DNA of 64,000 nucleotides from CAZWBR01 sp964632305 (GCA_964632305.1 CAZWBR010000009.1:28438-92437); one strand, 5' to 3'. Positions 53,102 to 63,265 are shown, numbered from the stretch's first letter. Made by a program: numbers and translations. The notes: generated by a model not told the origin, from the sequence alone.

Positions 53102-53185
53102 GCCCGGGTGGCGGAATTGGTAGACGCGCTGGACTCAAAATCCAGTGATAGCAATATCGTGCGGGTTCGATTCCCGCCCCGGGTA
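53102..53185 (+). tRNA. tRNA-Leu (anticodon CAA)
   Basis: 84 bases with a full cloverleaf. Acceptor stem GCCCGGG pairs with CCCGGGT (one G-U) and the discriminator is A. The D arm contains GGCGGAATTGGTAGACGC. The anticodon arm is CTGGA / CTCAAAA / TCCAG with CAA at the anticodon position. A long variable arm typical of type II tRNAs is present, and the T arm is GCGGGTTCGATTCCCGC. CCA is not encoded. It reads the codon UUG. Confidence 0.96.
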
Positions 53186-53190
53186 CAGAA

Positions 53191-53228
53191 AGGCCCCTTG
53201 ACAGGTTAAATGTTGAGGGGCTTTTTTT
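53191..53228 (+). terminator. Terminator of tRNA-Leu
   Basis: GCCCCTTGACA and TGTTGAGGGGC form an 11-bp stem (two G-U pairs) followed by T7, starting five bases after the tRNA. Confidence 0.8.
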
Positions 53229-53322
53229 GTCCCCCAAACTGTTCCAGATATGTCTTAAAAGGCGTATATTGGCAAGACTAATTAGATGGTATTTAAGTTA
53301 TTGACTTATCGCAACTTGTATT

Positions 53323-56300
53323 ATGAAAAGGTGTGGATTTTTTATTATTGCCCTTACTCTTTTGAGTATTGGAACCTATGCTCAAAAGAATGAATGGCTT
53401 GACCCTAATGTGAATGAAATAAACCGGTTGCCCATGCATACCAACTATTTCGCCTATGAGGATGAATCGTTGGCATTAGCTGGTGTTAAGGAGCAATCAT
53501 CCAATTTTATGTCGCTCAACGGTACCTGGAAATTCTTCTGGGTTAAGGATGCCGATAGGCGTCCCACAGATTTTTACGGAACTGCCTATAACGACAAAGG
53601 CTGGTCGGATATGCCGGTCCCGGGATTGTGGGAGCTGAACGGCTTTGGCGACCCGATCTACGTCAATATCGGGTATGCCTGGAGAAGTCAGTTTAAGAAT
53701 AATCCCCCGGAGGTGCCGATTGAGAATAACCATGTAGGATCTTACCGTAAGGAGATCGTCGTTCCGCAAAGCTGGAGAGGGAAAGAGATCATTGCCCATT
53801 TCGGATCCGTAACCTCGAACATGTATCTTTGGGTTAATGGTCAGTTTGTGGGTTACAGCGAAGACAGTAAGCTGGAAGCCGAGTTCGATCTGACCAAATA
53901 CCTGAAACCAGGGAAGAATCTGATTGCTTTACAGGTCTTTCGCTGGTGCGACGGCTCTTATCTCGAAGATCAGGATTTTACCCGTCTGTGCGGCATCGGC
54001 CGTGATTGCTACCTCTATACCCGAAATGCCAAAAAGATTGCGGATATACGGGTCAGTCCAGAGTTGGATGCTCAGTATAAGGATGCGACTCTCAATGTGA
54101 AGGTCAATATCCGCGGAGGTGGTGCTGTTGGATTGAACCTGCTGGACGATGCCGGGAAAGCGGTTGCTTCCGCTGAGGTAAAGGGTTCGGGTGAGCAGGT
54201 TTCCGTGATTCAGATGAGTGATCCTAAAAAGTGGACCGCCGAAACCCCGAATCTCTATACCTTGATAGCCACCCTTAAAGATGGAGATAAGGTGTTGGAA
54301 GTCATTCCTCTTAAAGTGGGTTTCAGGAAGGTTGAAATAAGAAATTCCCAGTTGTTGGTGAACGGTCAGCCGATCCTGATCAAAGGGGCCAACCGGCATG
54401 AGATGGATCCCGATCATGGTTATGTGGTCTCTCCCGAACGGATGCTTCAGGATATCCGAATCATGAAACAGACCAATATCAATGCGGTCCGCACCTGCCA
54501 CTATCCTGATAATAATCTGTGGTATGAGCTTTGCGATCGGTACGGGATTTATGTTGTGGCGGAAGCAAATGTCGAATCACATGGGATGGGCTACGGTGAA
54601 AAAACACTGGCCAAAAATCCGTTGTATGCCAAAGCTCATATGGAACGTAACCAGAGGAACATACAGCGGGGCTTCAACCACCCGGCCATTATCATCTGGT
54701 CGATGGGTAACGAAGCCGGGTTTGGGCCCAACTTCGAAAAGTGTTATTCCTGGATCAAGAAGGAAGATCCCGGTCGTCCGGTACAATACGAGCAAGCCGG
54801 GACCAACGACTTTACCGATATCTACTGCCCTATGTATCTGAATTACGATCGGAGCGAGAAATACAGTCAGGGGAATACAAATAAGCCATTGATCCAGTGT
54901 GAGTATGCCCACGCGATGGGGAACTCGCAGGGTGGCTTTAAAGAGTACTGGGACCTGGTTCGGAAATATCCGAAATACCAGGGCGGTTTCATCTGGGATT
55001 TTGTCGACCAGTCATTACGGATGTACGATAAGAATGGGGTCATGTATTATGGCTATGGCGGCGACTTTAACCGCTACGATGCCTCCGACAATAATTTCCA
55101 CGACAATGGGTTGATTAGTCCCGATCGCAATTACAATCCTCATATGTTTGAGGTGATGCATCAATACCAGTCGATATGGGCTTCGGATGCTGATCTGGCC
55201 AACGACAATGTCAGTATATACAATGAAAACTTTTTCACCGATCTGAGCAATTACTATGCCGAGTGGCACCTGCTGGCCGATGGCGATGTGGTTGAAACCG
55301 GAATGGTCCGCGATCTGTCGGTTCAGCCGCAACAAACGGCGAAAGTAAAACTGGGATTACAGACGGGGAACAAATATTCAGGGAAAGAGCTCCTGCTTAA
55401 TATTGGCTTTAAGCTTAAGAAAAGCGAACCTCTATTGCCTGCCGGTTATACTGTCGCACAGAATCAGTTGACCCTTTCGGCCTATCAACCCAAATCGCTT
55501 GAGTTGAAAAACAGTGTTTTAACTAATATTGAGATTCCGGTACCCGAAGTCAAGGATAACGATGTTACGTATCTTATCGTAAAGGGAGAGAACTTTCGGA
55601 TCGAGTTTAATAAAAAAACCGGCTTCCTCTGCAAATACGATGTCAACGGCATTGCGATGCTCAATGAAGGAGGGGTCCTGACTCCGAACTTCTGGCGTGC
55701 CCCTACCGACAATGATATGGGTGCTAATCTGCAAAACCGCTACCGTGTATGGAAAAATCCTGAGATGAAGCTTACTTCACTTGAGAATAGGGTTGAGAAG
55801 GATCAGATCGTGGTGAGCGCCGCTTATGAGATGAAAGCGGTCTCTGCGAAACTTTCCCTTACCTATGTCATCAACAATAGCGGGGCTGTTAAGGTGACCC
55901 AGAAAATGGAGGCTGATAAATCAGCTAAAGTGGCCAATATTTTCCGCTTTGGTATGCAAATGCAAATGCCGAAGGAGTTCGAACAGATCGCCTATTACGG
56001 CAGGGGTCCGGGTGAGAACTATTCTGACCGTAATTCAGCTACTCCGATCGGGAAATATCGCCAAACAGTCGACGAGCAATTTTATCCCTACATACGTCCC
56101 CAGGAGACGGGAACGAAGACCGATATTCGCTGGTGGCAACAGATGAATATGGCAGGAAAGGGATTGAGATTTGTTGGGGAATCGCCGTTTTCAGCTTCTG
56201 CTCTCCATTATTCCATCGATTCGCTCGATGATGGGCCGGAAAAAGATCAGCGTCACTCCCGGTTAGTGCCAGAGGTTGGTTACACGAATCTATGCATTGA

Positions 56301-56424
56301 CAAGGTTCAGATGGGAGCGGGTTGTGAAAACAGTTGGGGTGCATTGCCAATTGAAAAATACCGTCTCCCTTATGGCGATTATGAGTTCTCATTTATTATT
56401 GAACCTGTTCAGCATGGTTTTTAA
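53323..56424 (+). CDS. Glycoside hydrolase family 2 beta-galactosidase (LacZ-like)
   Basis: A 1033-residue exported enzyme with signal peptide (FFIIALTLLSIGTYAQ). Domains in order: sugar-binding jelly roll (about 25-225), immunoglobulin-like (225-340), TIM barrel (340-630), a further beta domain, and a C-terminal beta-galactosidase small-chain domain (750-1030). The acid/base is Glu464 in WSMGNEAG and the nucleophile Glu527 in CEYAHAMGNS. It removes terminal beta-galactose in the periplasm. It opens a run of carbohydrate-active genes, all on the plus strand with 270-480 bp gaps, so separate promoters are likely. Confidence 0.95.
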   Translation: MKRCGFFIIALTLLSIGTYAQKNEWLDPNVNEINRLPMHTNYFAYEDESLALAGVKEQSSNFMSLNGTWKFFWVKDADRRPTDFYGTAYNDKGWSDMPVPGLWELNGFGDPIYVNIGYAWRSQFKNNPPEVPIENNHVGSYRKEIVVPQSWRGKEIIAHFGSVTSNMYLWVNGQFVGYSEDSKLEAEFDLTKYLKPGKNLIALQVFRWCDGSYLEDQDFTRLCGIGRDCYLYTRNAKKIADIRVSPELDAQYKDATLNVKVNIRGGGAVGLNLLDDAGKAVASAEVKGSGEQVSVIQMSDPKKWTAETPNLYTLIATLKDGDKVLEVIPLKVGFRKVEIRNSQLLVNGQPILIKGANRHEMDPDHGYVVSPERMLQDIRIMKQTNINAVRTCHYPDNNLWYELCDRYGIYVVAEANVESHGMGYGEKTLAKNPLYAKAHMERNQRNIQRGFNHPAIIIWSMGNEAGFGPNFEKCYSWIKKEDPGRPVQYEQAGTNDFTDIYCPMYLNYDRSEKYSQGNTNKPLIQCEYAHAMGNSQGGFKEYWDLVRKYPKYQGGFIWDFVDQSLRMYDKNGVMYYGYGGDFNRYDASDNNFHDNGLISPDRNYNPHMFEVMHQYQSIWASDADLANDNVSIYNENFFTDLSNYYAEWHLLADGDVVETGMVRDLSVQPQQTAKVKLGLQTGNKYSGKELLLNIGFKLKKSEPLLPAGYTVAQNQLTLSAYQPKSLELKNSVLTNIEIPVPEVKDNDVTYLIVKGENFRIEFNKKTGFLCKYDVNGIAMLNEGGVLTPNFWRAPTDNDMGANLQNRYRVWKNPEMKLTSLENRVEKDQIVVSAAYEMKAVSAKLSLTYVINNSGAVKVTQKMEADKSAKVANIFRFGMQMQMPKEFEQIAYYGRGPGENYSDRNSATPIGKYRQTVDEQFYPYIRPQETGTKTDIRWWQQMNMAGKGLRFVGESPFSASALHYSIDSLDDGPEKDQRHSRLVPEVGYTNLCIDKVQMGAGCENSWGALPIEKYRLPYGDYEFSFIIEPVQHGF

Positions 56425-56712
56425 GCTGAATTGGTAATACACTTTTTTGAGATTTGTTAATAAGACGTTTGCTGGTATAACGGTCATTTTATTCTGATCT
56501 CTTATCTGCGAAGGGATTTATTTGCAGAACTTTTTATTCCGTAGGACATGGACCATGGGGCGCTTTATTGGCAAAGAGTAGGTATTCATTGTGGTTCAGT
56601 GTGGGGTAATAGCTTTTATGAATGTAGGTTAATAATTTTCAAATAGAATTACATTCCATTATTATTAATTTATCAATAAAAACAGTAATTTGGCAGGCTT
56701 AATAACTTAAAG

Positions 56713-58479
56713 ATGAAAATGATGAAACTTGCAAGATTCCTAGTTATTGCAATAATTGCATTCCTCCCGTGGGGTGGTAATGCAGCTTTCGGTCAGACCA
56801 AAGCTCCCGGCAATGTTGTTATCACCAAAGCTGATTTGGCTAAAGCCGGCACTTCTATTCCCGTCACCTCGATTGGCGAACCGGTTGGTTCGGTGAAACT
56901 ATATGAGCCCAGATGGATTGAAGCGACTGATGCCACTCCGGCACATGGGGTTGTTGAAGGTTCGATCTTCCCGGTTGATCCCAATGGCTGGCCGATAAAT
57001 TTCAGGGTAATATTACCATCCGATTGGTCATGCCGTGCCATGCAGGCAGGTGGTGGAGGTATGAACGGGACTATCACTGTCCGCGAAGGCAGAAATCCGC
57101 TGCTTAACAAAGGACTGGCTCTCTATGGCAGTGATTCGGGCCACCAGGCTGGTGGCATGGGTTTCGGCGGAGCACAGAGCAAGCCATTAGCCTCAGGGCC
57201 TACTCCCGGCGATGAATGGGCGTTGAATGATGAAGCCATCAAGAATATGGGTTACATGCAGATGAAGAAAACCCACGATGCCGCAATGGTGATCATGGAG
57301 CGTATCTACGGGAAGCGTCCTGTTTATAACTACTATGTGGGAACCTCTCACGGAGGACGTGAAGGCCTTACCGTGGCTCAGCGTTACCCGAAAGATTATA
57401 ATGGAATTATTTCCAATGTGCCGATCGTAAACTTTTCAAGCCTGATGGCCGCTCCTGAGTGGATCAGGATTCAGGAAAAACCCTTAAAGAATTGGGTCAC
57501 TCCAGCCAAAACAAACGCTATCAGGGCTGAATTTCTCCGTCAATGTGACAGGCTTGATGGACTTGCAGATGGAATTGTAAATAATTACATGGCCGCAAGG
57601 GCTATCTTCAATGTTAATGACAAGAAAGGCCCTGCGGATCCCTGGGCAGCCTTGCGCGCACCTAATAACGTTGATCCAGATCCGAACGACAAATCGACAT
57701 CGGCAAAACTGACCAACGAACAGATCAAGACTATGGAATTTGTTTATAGTCCTTATAAATTTGCTACTCCACTTGCCAATAAAGTACAGCAATTTGGAAT
57801 GTGGTTGCCAACCACCGAACCTGATGGTTTTGGTATGATTGCCGCTCAAAGGTTTAAAGGACAGGAAGGCGCTCCCGAAAATGCACAGGTGCACGGATCG
57901 TTGGGTACCCTTGGCCTTACCGGTTTTATCATGCAGGACATCAAAGCCAATCCGCTTGATTATGTTGAAGGCGGGCAATGGAACAAGCGTCGTGAGCAAG
58001 TGTCGGAATGGCTTGATTCGACCAATCCTGACCTGTCAGAATTCTACAAGAACGGTGGAAAAATCATCATTACCATCGGTACAATGGACAATATTGCTTC
58101 TCCCGGAGCACAACTCGATTATTACCAGTCGCTGCTCGACAAATTAGGACGGAAAACCATCGATAAATTTGCCCGTTTGTATGTCGTCCCTCAGGCTGGT
58201 CATGGCCTGTCCGGAAAGGCATATAAAGTTAATGGAGAGGGAAAAGATGTTGAGGGAAAGAACATCGTGTCACCTAATGGCGATGATAACATGAACATGT
58301 TGATGAACTGGGTTGAGAACAGCCAGGCTCCTGCGAAAACCCTTGTTATTGGTGACAAGGGTAAAATTTCCGAAAAACAGGAAGGTGCAGGATATCTGTT
58401 GTGCTCTTATCCAAATTACCCCAAATATGTGGGAGGACCAACCGATCAGGCGTCATCGTACAAGAGTGCCGAGAAGTAA
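56713..58479 (+). CDS. Tannase/feruloyl esterase family alpha/beta hydrolase
   Basis: A 588-residue exported hydrolase (signal MKMMKLARFLVIAIIAFLPW, probable cut near AFGQ) of the PF07519 family. The nucleophile is Ser212 in GTSHGG, with Asp459 in IGTMDNIASPG and His497 in PQAGHGLSG. Family members release gallate or ferulate esters. Fungal and bacterial enzymes usually carry Cys next to the catalytic Ser and His (CS-D-HC motif); here these positions are Thr211 and Gly498, so the disulfide is absent. The neighbours argue for plant cell-wall esters. A strong terminator follows. Confidence 0.85.
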   Translation: MKMMKLARFLVIAIIAFLPWGGNAAFGQTKAPGNVVITKADLAKAGTSIPVTSIGEPVGSVKLYEPRWIEATDATPAHGVVEGSIFPVDPNGWPINFRVILPSDWSCRAMQAGGGGMNGTITVREGRNPLLNKGLALYGSDSGHQAGGMGFGGAQSKPLASGPTPGDEWALNDEAIKNMGYMQMKKTHDAAMVIMERIYGKRPVYNYYVGTSHGGREGLTVAQRYPKDYNGIISNVPIVNFSSLMAAPEWIRIQEKPLKNWVTPAKTNAIRAEFLRQCDRLDGLADGIVNNYMAARAIFNVNDKKGPADPWAALRAPNNVDPDPNDKSTSAKLTNEQIKTMEFVYSPYKFATPLANKVQQFGMWLPTTEPDGFGMIAAQRFKGQEGAPENAQVHGSLGTLGLTGFIMQDIKANPLDYVEGGQWNKRREQVSEWLDSTNPDLSEFYKNGGKIIITIGTMDNIASPGAQLDYYQSLLDKLGRKTIDKFARLYVVPQAGHGLSGKAYKVNGEGKDVEGKNIVSPNGDDNMNMLMNWVENSQAPAKTLVIGDKGKISEKQEGAGYLLCSYPNYPKYVGGPTDQASSYKSAEK

Positions 58480-58501
58480 TATTCGGAAGATAAACGATAA
58501 C

Positions 58502-58545
58502 AGAAGGCTGTCCTTATTAACAGGGACAGCCTTCTGTCTTTTTTA
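58502..58545 (+). terminator. Terminator of the tannase-family gene
   Basis: AGAAGGCTGTCC and GGGACAGCCTTCT form a 12-bp stem and are followed by GTCTTTTTT, 22 bases after the stop. Confidence 0.85.
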
Positions 58546-58959
58546 ATTCTATAGAAAGTGATTCTTCGATATTTAAACTTGTAAGTTCTGTATATGAATT
58601 TTATGTTGTTGTAAATTAGTTGGTTTGTGTTTTGGTGGTTGGGGATTTAGTATTCAACACTTCGTTGTACCGATTCCATGTTAAGCATATCCCTTCTTTT
58701 CTTCTTCGTTTCGCCCTGAACGATCAATCCGTGGTTGTTTATCAGAGATGAATGTTTACTGAATAAGCATAAAATATCTGTATGATAATTCTTATATGAC
58801 GTTTTATCCGATATATTTACGATGGGAAATTTGCACTGCCTTTGTTGAGCATTGTCCTGAAGAAAGATGTCAATTCTTAGATTGTTCGTCGAAGAGATAT
58901 TTAGATATTATCATAGTTTTTAGAATTCAAATTTGTCAGTAATAACATAGAACCAAAAA
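58546..58959. other. Gap upstream of the GH51 gene
   Basis: About 410 bases of AT-rich sequence between a terminator and the GH51 start. It must contain the GH51 promoter, but I see no convincing -33/-7 pair, no repeat and no open frame worth listing. Confidence 0.5.
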
Positions 58960-61227
58960 ATGGAAAAAAGACTAAACACCAAATCTCTAGTTTTAACGAT
59001 CACCCTGTTGAGTGGCTTTCAGCAGGCGCCCGTTTTCGCGCAACAGTCACCCGGAAAGGTGAACACCCCCTATCGTGTTGAATTGAATGTTGACAAACTG
59101 GGGATTGACATAAGTCCCACACTTAACGGCATTTTCTTCGAAGATATCAATCATGCCAACGACGGGGGTATCAGTGCCCAACTGATTCAGAACAATTCAT
59201 TCCAGGCTTACAATGTTCCCGGATCCAACGAAATTGGCCCGGCAGACAAAAAATTCCCGGAGTTTTCCAAATCACCGACAGATATCTATGCCTGGACGGT
59301 TGTGAAGAAGGGCGAAGCGGTAGGTACAGTAACCACTGTTGATGATAAGCCGCTGGTTACCTATAAAAAACTCTACAATTTTGATGAGAACGACCAATAT
59401 GACGATGCACTGAAGTATAAACAATACTGTGTCAGGTTTGATATCAAAAATCCGGGTGAGGGATTTGGCCTGGCTGCCAACGGTTACGGCATCAATAAAA
59501 ATGGACCGGAGAGAGAAGGAAACTATTATTCCAACAACACACAGACCCCCTCAATTGCTGTAAATGCCGGAGTGAAATACGACCTTGGTCTGTATCTTCA
59601 AGGCAAGGAATACAAAGGCACTATCAGTGTGTATCTTGAAGATGCAGCAGGAAAGCGGAATTCCAATGTTTTGAAGTTTAAGGGGCTGACCGATAACTGG
59701 AAAAAATTCACGGGCAAACTGACCGCTCAGCGCAGCGTCGACAGCCGGTTGGTTGTTTTAGCCGGAGCATCCGGGAGTTTCTACCTCGATTTTGTAGCAC
59801 TCGTTCCTGAAGCTTCACAGTTGTGGCGCAATGGTAAGGTCGGCGAATTCAGGAAAGATCTGCTTGAAGCATTGGAAGCGCTGCATCCCAAATTTATGCG
59901 TTTTCCCGGCGGTTGCGCCTCGGAGGGCTCAAACTACTGGGGACAGTACTTCTGGAAAAACACTGTTGGCCCTGTTGAAGAGCGAATCGGAATCAGAAAC
60001 CATTGGGGCTACTGGACCTCCCAGCATATCGGCTTCTACGAATATTTCCTGATGGCCGAAGCGCTTGGTGCCAAACCGCTTCCGGTTATCAATAATGGAG
60101 TGACTTGTCAGTTCGCAGGGAGGTCATACATTGCCCCAATCGGTACTGAAGAGGAAAAGAAAAGGTTTTACGATATCTATGTGAAAGACGCGCTCGACCT
60201 GATCGAATTTTGTAACGGCGATGCCTCTACCGAATGGGGAGCGAAACGTATAGCCTTTGGGCATCCTAAACCCTTCAATCTCGAATACCTGGGTATCGGA
60301 AACGAAAACAGCGGCGAAGAATTTTGGGAACGTTTTGATATTATTTACAAGGCCGTGAAAGAAAAATATCCAAATATAAACGTGATCACTACCTCGGGAG
60401 CCGGTGCATCGGGTAAAGAATTTGATGCCAATTATTCGATTATCGACCAGAAATATCCGGTAAGCATCGTTGACGAACATTATTATTCAAATGACAACTG
60501 GTTCTACAGCAATACGCACCGTTACGATTCGGGGATTGTTCGCGGAAACCAGAACAATACTTACGACAGGGAAAAACCTACCCGCGTATTTGTCGGAGAA
60601 TTTGCGAACAACCGCACAAATAATGCCTATGTCTCTACACTTGCCGAAGCTGCTTATTCTACAGGGCTTGAGCGCAGTTCAGACATGGTTGTAATGGCGG
60701 CATATGCCCCTCTGTACTGTAAAAAAGGCTTTGGCAAATGGAGCTCTAACCTGATCTGGTTCGATAACCGTGGACTCTGGCGTACCACTAACTATTATTA
60801 CATGTCGATGTTCGCCGGCAATATTGGTGACAAAGCATTCGGAATCTCCCTCTTTTATAAAACATCTGATCAGTCGGAAGATACAAAAGTTTACACCTCT
60901 TCAACCATTGATACCAAGACTGGAATCCTGTTTGTAAAAGCGGTGAATTCGGAGAATGTGGCTAAAGAAACAACTGTTACGATCAATGGAGCTGCAAATA
61001 CAAGCTATAAGGCGACCCTGGAATATCTCACTTCAGAGAACACGGAACTTAAAAACCAGGGTGCGCAGAATTATTATTCCTCAGCCCCTGACGTGGAGAA
61101 TTTTAACTATGACGAAGCCATTACTCCTAAGACAATGGATCTGGGGGTTGTTTCAGGCTCCTTCAACGTTACTCTCCCGGTTAATTCGGTGAATGTTATC
61201 AAGCTCGTACCTGCCAAAAGCAAGTAA
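58960..61227 (+). CDS. Glycoside hydrolase family 51 alpha-L-arabinofuranosidase
   Basis: A 755-residue exported enzyme (N-terminus ending PVFAQ). An N-terminal block with GIFFEDINHANDGGISAQL opens the catalytic fold; a carbohydrate-binding-like beta domain is inserted (about 100-275, YSNNTQTPSIAVNAGVKYDL). The TIM barrel carries the acid/base Glu449 in LGIGNENSGEEF and the nucleophile Glu547 in VFVGEFANN. A C-terminal beta-sandwich ends the protein. It frees terminal arabinofuranose from arabinan, arabinoxylan or arabinogalactan. A terminator lies 47 bases after the stop. Confidence 0.93.
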   Translation: MEKRLNTKSLVLTITLLSGFQQAPVFAQQSPGKVNTPYRVELNVDKLGIDISPTLNGIFFEDINHANDGGISAQLIQNNSFQAYNVPGSNEIGPADKKFPEFSKSPTDIYAWTVVKKGEAVGTVTTVDDKPLVTYKKLYNFDENDQYDDALKYKQYCVRFDIKNPGEGFGLAANGYGINKNGPEREGNYYSNNTQTPSIAVNAGVKYDLGLYLQGKEYKGTISVYLEDAAGKRNSNVLKFKGLTDNWKKFTGKLTAQRSVDSRLVVLAGASGSFYLDFVALVPEASQLWRNGKVGEFRKDLLEALEALHPKFMRFPGGCASEGSNYWGQYFWKNTVGPVEERIGIRNHWGYWTSQHIGFYEYFLMAEALGAKPLPVINNGVTCQFAGRSYIAPIGTEEEKKRFYDIYVKDALDLIEFCNGDASTEWGAKRIAFGHPKPFNLEYLGIGNENSGEEFWERFDIIYKAVKEKYPNINVITTSGAGASGKEFDANYSIIDQKYPVSIVDEHYYSNDNWFYSNTHRYDSGIVRGNQNNTYDREKPTRVFVGEFANNRTNNAYVSTLAEAAYSTGLERSSDMVVMAAYAPLYCKKGFGKWSSNLIWFDNRGLWRTTNYYYMSMFAGNIGDKAFGISLFYKTSDQSEDTKVYTSSTIDTKTGILFVKAVNSENVAKETTVTINGAANTSYKATLEYLTSENTELKNQGAQNYYSSAPDVENFNYDEAITPKTMDLGVVSGSFNVTLPVNSVNVIKLVPAKSK

Positions 61228-61273
61228 ATCGTTCAATGTGTCAGGTTAATCTCTTACCCTGCCCTGTACAACA

Positions 61274-61308
61274 AAAAGCGTCTGCGGCATTTCGCAGGTG
61301 CTTTTCCC
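61274..61308 (+). terminator. Terminator of the GH51 gene
   Basis: AAAAGCGTCTGCG and CGCAGGTGCTTTT form a 13-bp stem with two G-U pairs around a 6-base loop, followed by a pyrimidine-rich tract. Confidence 0.8.
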
Positions 61309-61519
61309 TTTTCTATACCAATGACCGATCAAAAGTCCCTTACGGATACAATTAAATAGCCCTTATTCCCTTGCAATCGGCTCTGTCTTTCGGTTCTCCC
61401 TTGTGCTTTTTTTTAAATATATTGTCAAATTTGTTTCATTGGGAAAAAACGGTTACCTTTTCCAGCCCTAATTCTTTGTGGATTATCTACTTTATTTTGA
61501 TTGTTTACCTTAAAAATTG

Positions 61520-62788
61520 ATGACTATGATCAAGCCTGTTTGTTTTCTATTCTCTCTCCTCCTGTTCGCATCCTGCAATTCGCCCAAGGAACCGCAGAAA
61601 TTTGATTATAATGTGACTCCCGGCAAAGCGGGGACTACACCGGCGAAGATTGCAGCCCTGGATTCCGTGATGCAGTCGTTTGTCGACAATAAAAAGATTA
61701 ACTGCGCCGTCGGGTTTGTGGCCAAAGACGGGAAAGTGGTTTATAACAAGGCTTTTGGATACAAGAATATCGAAGAGCAGATACCGGCCCGTACCGACGA
61801 TTATTATATTTTGTATTCTCAAACCAAAGCAGTGGTAACCGTCGCTCTAATGACTCTGTACGATCAGGGCTATTTTAAGCTGGATGATCCGGTTTCCAAA
61901 TGGCTCCCCGATTTCCCCGATAAAGTGCTGACCAAAGTCAATGACGATGGCACCTACGAAACCGAACCGGTGAAGGCTCCTTGTACTTTCGCCAACCTGT
62001 TGTCTCACTCGTCAGGAATCAGCGGGGGATTGGTGCGTCAGTTGAGAAGTGTCCTTGTCAAAAAAGATTCTACCATTCAGGTTGGAATTGGCGCTAAATA
62101 CAATACGGTTAAAGAGCAGGTCGAAGATGCCATGAAATATCCCCTCGGATTTCAACCCGGTTCTCAGTGGAATTATAACATTGGAGTCGATGTGGCTGCT
62201 TATATCGTTGAAGTGATCACCAAAAAACCGCTGAAAGATTATCTGCAAGAGACCATCTTCTCTCCCCTTGGAATGGATCAGACGGCTTATTATTATACCG
62301 ATGAGTCGTTGAAAAGCCGGTTTGTAACGGCTTACAGTGTCGTCGACGGTCAGCTTGTCCCTTCGCGTAACGATATCGATGCAATTTTTAAACCAAAAAC
62401 ATATTGCGCCGGCACTTTAGGGCTTCATGGACCAATAGAAGATTATGCCAAATTCTGCCAGATGATCCTCAATAAAGGAGAATTTAACGGTCATCGGATC
62501 CTGAAACCTGAAACCGTTGAGGAAATGATCAACATTAACCGTTTACCTGAGGAAAATGCCGGTGGTAAAGGTTTTCAGTTCGGAATCGGCTTCCAGTTGT
62601 TCAGGAATCCCGACAGCAAATATATTCCCGAAATGTCAACAACCTGTCTGAGATGGGGTGGCGCGATGGGGACGGAATATTTGATTGATCCTGAAAATAA
62701 AATGGTCATCCTTTATTATGTCAATATGTGGGGGGCCACCAATACCTATAACGATTATCTGAAAGGAGTTTACGGCCTTTTTAAATAA
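61520..62788 (+). CDS. Serine hydrolase of the class C beta-lactamase/esterase family, lipoprotein
   Basis: From the ATG at 61520 422 residues; the frame extends one codon to a TTG, and Met4 is another possible start. A lipobox LLLFASC predicts a lipid-anchored protein. Ser100 and Lys103 form SxxK in LYSQTKAVVT; the general base Tyr lies in PGSQWNYNIGVDVAAYIVE, which lacks the class C YxN spacing and resembles family VIII esterases (EstB-like). A C-terminal GGAMGTEYLIDPE segment follows. It probably hydrolyses an ester or D-amino-acid bond. It could act on acetyl or feruloyl groups, given its neighbours, or in the cell wall. Confidence 0.85.
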   Translation: MTMIKPVCFLFSLLLFASCNSPKEPQKFDYNVTPGKAGTTPAKIAALDSVMQSFVDNKKINCAVGFVAKDGKVVYNKAFGYKNIEEQIPARTDDYYILYSQTKAVVTVALMTLYDQGYFKLDDPVSKWLPDFPDKVLTKVNDDGTYETEPVKAPCTFANLLSHSSGISGGLVRQLRSVLVKKDSTIQVGIGAKYNTVKEQVEDAMKYPLGFQPGSQWNYNIGVDVAAYIVEVITKKPLKDYLQETIFSPLGMDQTAYYYTDESLKSRFVTAYSVVDGQLVPSRNDIDAIFKPKTYCAGTLGLHGPIEDYAKFCQMILNKGEFNGHRILKPETVEEMININRLPEENAGGKGFQFGIGFQLFRNPDSKYIPEMSTTCLRWGGAMGTEYLIDPENKMVILYYVNMWGATNTYNDYLKGVYGLFK

Positions 62789-62850
62789 TGCCGGTATAGT
62801 AGCTATTTTCCTGGAATAAGTTTTTATATCAATAAATCTTAGTACTCACG

Positions 62851-63189
62851 ATGGAAAAAATAATTGCTTGCTGCGGATTGAATTGTGCCACCTGCGAGGC
62901 TCGTATCGCGACGCTGGCCGATAATAATGAGCTGCGTGCTCAAACTGCCGAAAAATGGAACGTTCAGTATGGCGCTGCCGGCATTACTGCCGACATGATT
63001 AACTGCACCGGTTGCCGAGAAGACGGGGCGAAATTTTCGCATTGCCACGAGTGTGAGATCCGCCGTTGTGCCGAAAATAAAGGGTTTAAAACCTGTGCCG
63101 AATGCGACAGTCTCGACACCTGCGAAATCGTAAAAAACGTGCACCAGTTTGTTCCCGAGGCATTGTCGAATTTGAAATCGTTGAACTAA
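62851..63189 (+). CDS. DUF3795 domain protein
   Basis: A 112-residue cysteine-rich protein: CCGLNCATCEA at the start, INCTGCREDG in the middle and HCHECEIRRCAENKGFKTCAEC towards the end, which is the DUF3795 pattern and suggests metal or iron-sulfur binding. There is no signal peptide, so it is cytoplasmic. Function is unknown. It sits 62 bases after the serine hydrolase with its own terminator. Confidence 0.88.
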   Translation: MEKIIACCGLNCATCEARIATLADNNELRAQTAEKWNVQYGAAGITADMINCTGCREDGAKFSHCHECEIRRCAENKGFKTCAECDSLDTCEIVKNVHQFVPEALSNLKSLN

Positions 63190-63225
63190 ATTCCATGTAA
63201 AGAGTTGTATTGATTGGAGAATGAA

Positions 63226-63265
63226 GAACAAAGAGGAGGCAGTTTCGGTCTCCTCTTCGTTCTTT
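63226..63265 (+). terminator. Terminator of the DUF3795 gene
   Basis: GAAC plus AAGAGGAG faces CTCCTCTT plus GTTC with one mismatched pair, around an 11-base loop, ending in TTT. It lies 37 bases after the stop. Confidence 0.6.

Noticed and set aside
52992..53237. 81-codon minus frame with a PGAGIEPA-like peptide
   Set aside because: It is the translated reverse complement of the tRNA-Leu gene, a well-known false protein.
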